From Eumeta japonica (Eukaryota > Arthropoda > Insecta > Lepidoptera > Psychidae): a DNA stretch of 64,000 bases. The translations under genes were made by a program, and so were the position numbers. The stretch lies in the NCBI GenBank assembly GCA_005406025.1, contig BGZK01000282.1, positions 434,001-498,000 on the forward strand, given 5' to 3'. Numbering within the stretch: position 1 is the first letter of the stretch; every line of letters starts with the position of its first letter. The notes beneath the pieces are model-generated. The model did not search any database. It was not told the DNA's origin and saw nothing but the letters and a program-made list of their open reading frames with translations. Below are positions 58,716 to 64,000 of the stretch, piece after piece.

Positions 58716-59118
58716 TATAACGTCGCATACGAAAATTATTAATACTGTGAGCTCAAACGTGAAAGTACAAGAATGTCCTGATGTAAATCTTTATCATATT
58801 ACACTAGTGTAATATGATCTGTATACAAAAATAATTAATGTCGTGAACTCGATGTAAAATGTAAATGACGTAGATATTTATAAGCTCACACAAATGAAGT
58901 AACATAGAGTATTAAAAATATTATATTAATGTAATAACAATGTGTATAAGTATTATTAATTTCGTGTATTTAATCGTGAAAATACAAAAACGTCAAGATT
59001 TAATAATTTTATGTACAGAATCTTTAATAGTTTACGCTCGAGAGTATATCAGATACAATTTGAATATCTTGATTTCGATTTGAATATCTATAATGATGTC
59101 AGGACTGATCACATGTTT

Positions 59119-59291
59119 TTAATCAAACAGGTGATAGAGTTGGACAAGAACGATCAGGTAAGTGGTGCCGAGGCTCAGTATGCCTGCAGGCAGAGACACG
59201 TCGACGGGAATCAAGCGCCAGACGCGAAGCTTGAAAGGACGCAGTTCTAGGAATTTCAGGAAATTCTCAATGGCGGATATCTCTGCGGGAT
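59119..59291 (-). CDS. GR locus B exon 4
   Basis: 173 nt, acceptor 'atatttcag', TAA 59119-59121. Open; ends TTYLIVLVQLYHLFD. Confidence 0.85.
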
Positions 59292-59448
59292 CTGAAATAT
59301 AAATAACGTACTTAATTCGTAAAAGTGAAAGCACAGAAGAAGCGAGAGATGTATCGAAATAAAGATGAAATTGAGCTATTTAGATTTATATTTTAGATAA
59401 TAAATAAAAACAAATACAAATGACATTGGTAAATATTTAAATATTAAC

Positions 59449-59596
59449 CATTGGAGAGATAAAGGCGAGTGATCAACGTGGATTTCATGTGGTCCACTCG
59501 TGATTCGATCATGGAAGCAATTATACCCGGTAGACTGGTTAGTAAAGCCGCCTGGGTCACTTCAAAGAAAGACATTGTCACTAAAGTCATAGATTC
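59449..59596 (-). CDS. GR locus B exon 3
   Basis: 148 nt, acceptor 'ttttttcag', weak donor GTTAAT. Open. Confidence 0.8.
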
Positions 59597-59876
59597 CTGA
59601 AAAAATAAATGAGAAGTTACATTCACTTACTGTTAAGGTGATGATGAAGTATGAAATAGGATAAAAATATCCTTCTCTTTAGTCAGATGAAAACAGTCAC
59701 TACTTGCAGCATAACGGCATGGAGGTTGATTAAACATGAGTATCTTTATCATTTACCGTAGCTATATTATGTGTAATATAAAATAAATAAATTAAAAGAG
59801 AAAAAATAAAGAGATAAGCGACAATGACAAGACACAACCTTCTTCTTTTAGGAATTAGAATTGTGACGCTACTCAC

Positions 59877-59954
59877 CGAATGATCTATCCAAACTAAGGT
59901 GTTGTACATCCAACACAGTAACTTGGGAAAACCACACAGAAGATTTATTGCAAT
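59877..59954 (-). CDS. GR locus B exon 2
   Basis: 78 nt, acceptor 'aattccag', donor GTGAGT. Open; INLLCGFPKLLCWMYNTLVW. Confidence 0.8.
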
Positions 59955-60209
59955 CTGGAATTTTGTTAAAATAAGTTAATTTAATAGTAATATTATTCTA
60001 TAAGGCTGAGATCATTTATGATATTGATATAGGTAAGTTTATGAAACGTTCAGATAGACCATATGCGGGATGTATGTATAAACCCGATATACCTACACAT
60101 TTAATTAATATTAGTCTAATAATACTTAACCAAATCACATAAATGTAACAAAAATAAATAATCAAATTTGAATAATTTTTCACGAGTTATTAATAATATG
60201 TTCATAAGG

Positions 60210-62025
60210 CACATTCAGAACGGTTAATTATAAATGTAGTCAAGGACAGGCATTCCGAAGATGAGGACGACGATTATGCGGATCCAGATTAAATTGTAAT
60301 TAATTAATATTAGTCTATTTCAGTTTCGTAAGCTATTAATTGTGTTCTTAAATTATTAGTTGTTTTATTCATATTTATCAAGACATAATGGGTGCTTTTG
60401 GACATTACATACATTTTTTTCACTTTACGCTTAAAGAGGATCAATAAAAAAGTGATAATATCAGTATCAGCGCTATAAGGCCTTCAAGAGCAGGTTTAAT
60501 GACGTGCGTTTTATGACTCCATGCACGACAAGCGTTAGGACAGTATTAGCTAGTTTGGGCTATGGATGTAGGACATGCAGGAATAGAAAAGTTGACGCTA
60601 AACAGACAGGGCAAAATAATGAAAGTATACTACTGTAGAAAAAATAGCTGCTGTTAACTTCGTATTCACTAGTAGTACTCTGACGCGACTACATTTGAAT
60701 CAAAATAGTACCTACTATTTCTTATCAATTTAAAAAGGGTCAATACATATTAATTTTTGGTTTTGGAATTTTTGCTTGTGTCAGGGGCTTATTAATTTTT
60801 TAATTTAACTTTTAATTGAGGCAGTTTTTTGAAGTAAAACTTTTTTATCGACATATTAGAGAAATTTTCGTCGTCACGTTTTTCTGTTATACGCCTTGTT
60901 TACTTCTAAAACTTAGTAATATTTAAATAATAAAGTGATAGGCAAAAAAATAAAAGGACTTATTCTAATTTCAGTGGATTTCTAACAAAAGTAAGTAATT
61001 GTGTCTTTTTTCTAATACATTCATCACGTAGGCCTGATTATGGTATTTATTTTTTTAGGTTATTTCAAGTTAACCTCAGTTTTTGATTATAAGTAATGGT
61101 AAATGTATGTAATTTCATTAAAACTAGCAATGATTAATTAATACGACTGTTAATCTACTAAACATCATTGATGTTTACTAGATTAACAGTCGTATACAAG
61201 TAATTGCTTGTAATAATAAAATAATAATTATTTAAAAACAAACTGCACACAGTTAGAAAATGAAAATATAGAGATGTACATTTTTTTTTTCTTTTTTTAT
61301 AATTTATAGAGTTTATCTATAAAAACAGTCCACAAACATCAATAGCAACATCCGACACTAAAATTGATGGAGTTTTTACTAGGTCACTAAATTTCGTGGA
61401 ATGTAAACCACATATTACATATTACACATTTAGTTACCATAAGCCATTAATTACAAAAATATACAATAACGATAACAATGATAATAATAATTCTGTCATA
61501 ATTAATTAAATACTATAATAATCCTAGTAGCAATATTAAGATGAAATAATTATATTATTTGTATGCATGTCTATGATAATAAAATAGCATTAATTTAATA
61601 CAAAATGATTCTTTTTGCTCAGACTTTATCCAATTTAGCTTTATTTAATCAATTTATGTAAAGTTGTAAATATTGGAACATTTTGGGCGTAGTCACCACA
61701 ACAGCTAAAGATCGTTATGATGACTACGCCCGGAATCGACATCTTCACATGCTTTTCGAAACACGGAGTGAGTAGTTTAATTTGACTTAAGTTACGCATC
61801 GCATACATCGGGTAGTTCGCTCGCTGTCAGCATGTGAACTTGGTACCTTGTCTCGATAACTAGTTCGAAGGAAAACTTTTTGACAACTCATTCTATACAT
61901 TTTAGTTGGAGAATACCAAAATTAACGAAAAGTCCTTTGAAAAATATGAATCAACATTCAATATCGATGACCTGATAATGGCATTTGTTGTATCTCGACA
62001 CTTTTTATTAATTTGGGTTCCCAAA
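60210..62025. other. Former intron 1 of locus B, with possible transposase scrap
   Basis: Plus-strand 60480-60610 reads TPCTTSVRTVLASLGYGCRT, then CRNRK, reminiscent of the DNA-binding region of Tc1-like transposases, but too short to be sure. A run ending EDEDDDYADPD lies at about 60255-60290. Otherwise AT-rich. Confidence 0.35.
61141..61195. repeat. 55-bp near-perfect palindrome
   Basis: The two halves are reverse complements apart from about one mismatched pair and the centre base. The left arm starts ATACGACTGTTAATCTA. No element ends are seen around it. Confidence 0.85.
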
Positions 62026-62223
62026 CAAGTAAATAAGTGATAGCAAACGGTATTTGCATTGATGATTTCACCACCCTAAAATTTTTGAGTAATTGTTACT
62101 GCGAATAAGATTGAGCATTTCGTGAACTACATTTATTTTGTTTCGCTATGTTTGATTTGTTTTTTATACAAAGTAGCATTTCAAATATCCATCCTCTCTG
62201 TACCTATTATTACCTGTATTATA

Positions 62224-62225
<2 letters not shown>

Positions 62226-62268
<43 letters not shown>
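62226..62268. repeat. (TA)n microsatellite at the exon 1 deletion junction
   Basis: About 21 TA units lying exactly between the two segments that, in copy A, flank GR exon 1 and its repeats. Confidence 0.9.
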
Positions 62269-62269
<1 letters not shown>

Positions 62270-62282
62270 ACTTAAAAATAAA

Positions 62283-62580
62283 ACTGCAGTGTTCCTCACT
62301 GTGTTGAATGTGTCTTTCTGTGAGCGACTGTCCGAATACAAGTTGGTAAATTAATCTAAGTGCTTAAGCACTGTACAGTTTTTCCATAAATTACGTTATC
62401 GAACAAGTACAATTGTGGAAGACATTGATGAAATAATATTTTAGTGGAATCTTGATAAGAAATATTCACACTTAATTCATTATATTAACATTCAAAACTA
62501 TTAATTATTCATTGACTTATGGTGAGTTAAATTTTTTGTGTTTTTGTTTTTGACTACAATAGCTTTTGTATAAGTACCAA
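62283..62580. repeat. Former 5' flank of GR locus B (matches 25605-25905)
   Basis: Starts ACTGCAGTG and follows the locus A upstream sequence closely to 'tgactacaata'. A stranded promoter region without its first exon. Confidence 0.75.
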
Positions 62581-64000
62581 ATTTGCCTTTAACCACTGAT
62601 GAATAGATCAAGGAGTTTTTAATTCAAGTTCGTTGAAAACCATCCGCTTCTTGCCCAAGAGAGAATGTTAAGATGATTCGAAACGATTACATTAAGCTAA
62701 CGTGTCGAAAGGCGGCGCTGTTTGGCTGTATTACAGAAAACTATTAAATTTTGTGGCATATGCTGATTTGTGGTCAGAGAAACTCAGTTTTAGGAAAAAA
62801 AATCTTTTAATGTGACGCATAAGAGTATAGTTCTTTCAAAAATTTTGTAATAACTAAAATAATACGGTAAAATTTTGCTTGCCTGTCAGATATTTTGGTT
62901 TTGTGCTATTAAACACAAATATATACATGTGATTACACATGATTACTACAATTAGCGGATTTTTTGGAAAGGAGTGGCTTCACAAATAGTCCACGCTCTT
63001 TTAGGTTAGTACAGATTCGTTGAAATAAATATTTCACCAGGGTGCATAGCCAACCGCCCAAAAATTTTCGAGTGACAATGAAATTTTCGTCTTTACCGCC
63101 ATTTCATATTTTAGGGTCATTATACCGGTTTTATAGAAAAAAAATTGTCTATAGCTAATACATGTCTTAAATGAATCGATAAATATCTTATTGATCAAAA
63201 TTCATCCAGCCTTCTGTATGTTTTGAGAGTTTTAAATATTCTACATATTGTATACCCAGATACGTGGGAAAAACATAATTCTGTTTTTGTAAGCGAGTCG
63301 CCAAAGTGCCTGTTACTAATTTCAGTGTATGACTATTTTTCACTTCAAAATGCTTCTAAGCATTTAAGGCTAACATACGATTTGTATGTTTTATTTTACT
63401 TTATTCTATTTGTATGATAATAAATATATGCTTATAATCGTCTTTTAAGATCCTTCATTTTGATACCCCCTTCATTTTTTTCCAAAAAGGAAAAATATAA
63501 AGACACCTCACTTGATGTCAAAAATCCATCAGCTTAATTTTTTATAATTTTTGTACACCCTGTGAAATTCGTGTCATCAAAACAACTACAACGCTTATCG
63601 AAATCGCTTTATGAATTTAGTAGTTACAAGGAAACATAAGAACGGACATACCTAAACACATAAACCTCCTTTTGAGGTTTTCTCGTAGTCGGGTAAAATC
63701 TTAATTATTTAGTAGGGTCGAAAATTTGTCAGGACATTTCGAACCGTATATTATAAATTTATATGAAATATAACTAAGGCATGCTGAGATTAAGGCTAGA
63801 TAATATTTATACCTACGAAAAATATTTGTAAAATAATTCAACGTAATAATAAATAATAAACGAAATTCGTTTACTCGTATCATTAAGTTAGTGATTGAGA
63901 AATAAGTTATATTTGTATAAATACATACCAAATAGTTACTTTTATTATTCACTACTTTAAAAACAGATAAACAGACAGATAAAAGTGAAGCTTATAGAAT
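62581..64000. other. Intergenic, nothing identified
   Basis: AT-rich. Frames at 63223-63417 (plus) and 63701-63952 (minus) show no family resemblance and no GR exon 1. Confidence 0.45.

Larger units (their letters stand above)
57640..59005. repeat. Degenerate ~91-bp tandem repeat beside GR locus B, split by a transposon
   Basis: Units with the wording of 15736-16115 ('TGTGAAAATACAAGGACATC', 'CTGACGTAAATATTTATA', 'TTACACAAGTGTA') occur at 57640-57728 and again from 58716 to about 59005. The two parts join across the DNA transposon at 57729-58715. Not coding. Confidence 0.7.
59119..59954 (-). pseudogene. Gustatory receptor locus B (exons 2-4 only)
   Basis: Exons on the minus strand: 59954-59877, 59596-59449 and 59291-59119, with the same lengths as in locus A (78, 148, 173 nt) and open frames (NLLCGFPKLLCWMY; TSLPGIIASMIESRVDHMKS; TTYLIVLVQLYHLFD). 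Exon 1, which carries most of the receptor, is not found in the 4 kb upstream within the window; the region where it should lie is reduced to a TA run. Exon 3's donor reads GTTAAT where A has GTAAAT. Truncated duplicate of locus A, about three residue differences in exon 4. An exon 1 beyond 64 kb cannot be fully excluded, but the matching 5' flank at 62283-62580 argues against it. Confidence 0.8.
57640..62580. repeat. Segmental duplication, copy B block
   Basis: Partner of 15700-25905, same orientation. Contains the minisatellite, GR exons 4, 3 and 2, intron sequence, and the former 5' flank (62283-62580). Exon 1 is absent; a TA microsatellite sits at the place where copy A has about 2 kb including exon 1. 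Confidence 0.75.

Noticed and set aside
62122..62354. Plus-strand frames with YIYIYI runs
   Set aside because: They are translations of the TA microsatellite.
63701..63952. Candidate exon 1 for GR locus B
   Set aside because: It lacks the conserved GR words (RLxFCYYF, DSILG, YWRLLD) and has no suitable donor.

Overview
The window is nuclear DNA from an insect, most likely a moth or butterfly (Lepidoptera). It is strongly AT-rich and gene-poor. It carries intron-containing insect gustatory-receptor (GR) exons and a transposon mix typical of moths: SETMAR-type mariners, RTE-like and CR1/Jockey-like LINEs, a Copia element, a PIF/Harbinger remnant, and dispersed repeats with the familiar lepidopteran tail GCGGGCAACAGCTAGT. 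There is no bacterial gene organisation, no rRNA, no CRISPR array and no convincing functional tRNA.

The only host genes I can recognise are four related GR loci. Locus A is on the minus strand with exons at 25556-24913, 18488-18411, 18124-17977 and 16372-16200. Locus C is minus, 42518-40463. Locus D is plus, 49167-52064. Locus B is minus, 59954-59119, and has only exons 2-4. All share one four-exon structure: a long first exon carrying most membrane segments, then three short exons of about 78-84, 148 and 165-173 nt, with intron phases 0, 0 and 1. The last exon ends in the insect GR signature TTYLIVLxQ(F/L). Every locus carries damage: A has one frameshift in exon 1; C has a shift/compensating shift, two stops and a lost base at a splice site; D has two frameshifts; B has no exon 1 and a weakened donor. 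As read here this is a decaying GR cluster, though A could be an intact gene spoiled by a single base error.

A and B belong to a segmental duplication (about 15.7-25.9 kb and 57.6-62.6 kb) that includes a degenerate tandem repeat of about 91 bp just beyond the 3' end of each gene. C and D are a divergent, head-to-head pair about 6.6 kb apart.

Layout: 0-7 kb, mostly anonymous AT-rich DNA with small repeat fragments. 7.4-8.7 kb, LINE remnant. 9-15 kb, anonymous. 15.7-25.9 kb, GR locus A, whose 6.4-kb first intron is full of transposon debris. 26.5 kb, LINE tail. 27.7-36.1 kb, a nested stack: a minus-strand LINE interrupted by a 470-bp repeat, a whole Copia retrotransposon (inserted exactly in the LINE's FADD catalytic codons) and a 620-bp MITE. 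36-40 kb, anonymous plus a long hairpin. 40.4-52.1 kb, GR loci C and D with Gypsy and mariner remnants between and inside them. 54-57.2 kb, Harbinger and rearranged mariner pieces. 57.6-62.6 kb, GR locus B block, with a SAP-domain DNA transposon inserted in its minisatellite. 62.6-64 kb, anonymous. Short near-perfect inverted repeats are scattered throughout and form a pattern of their own.
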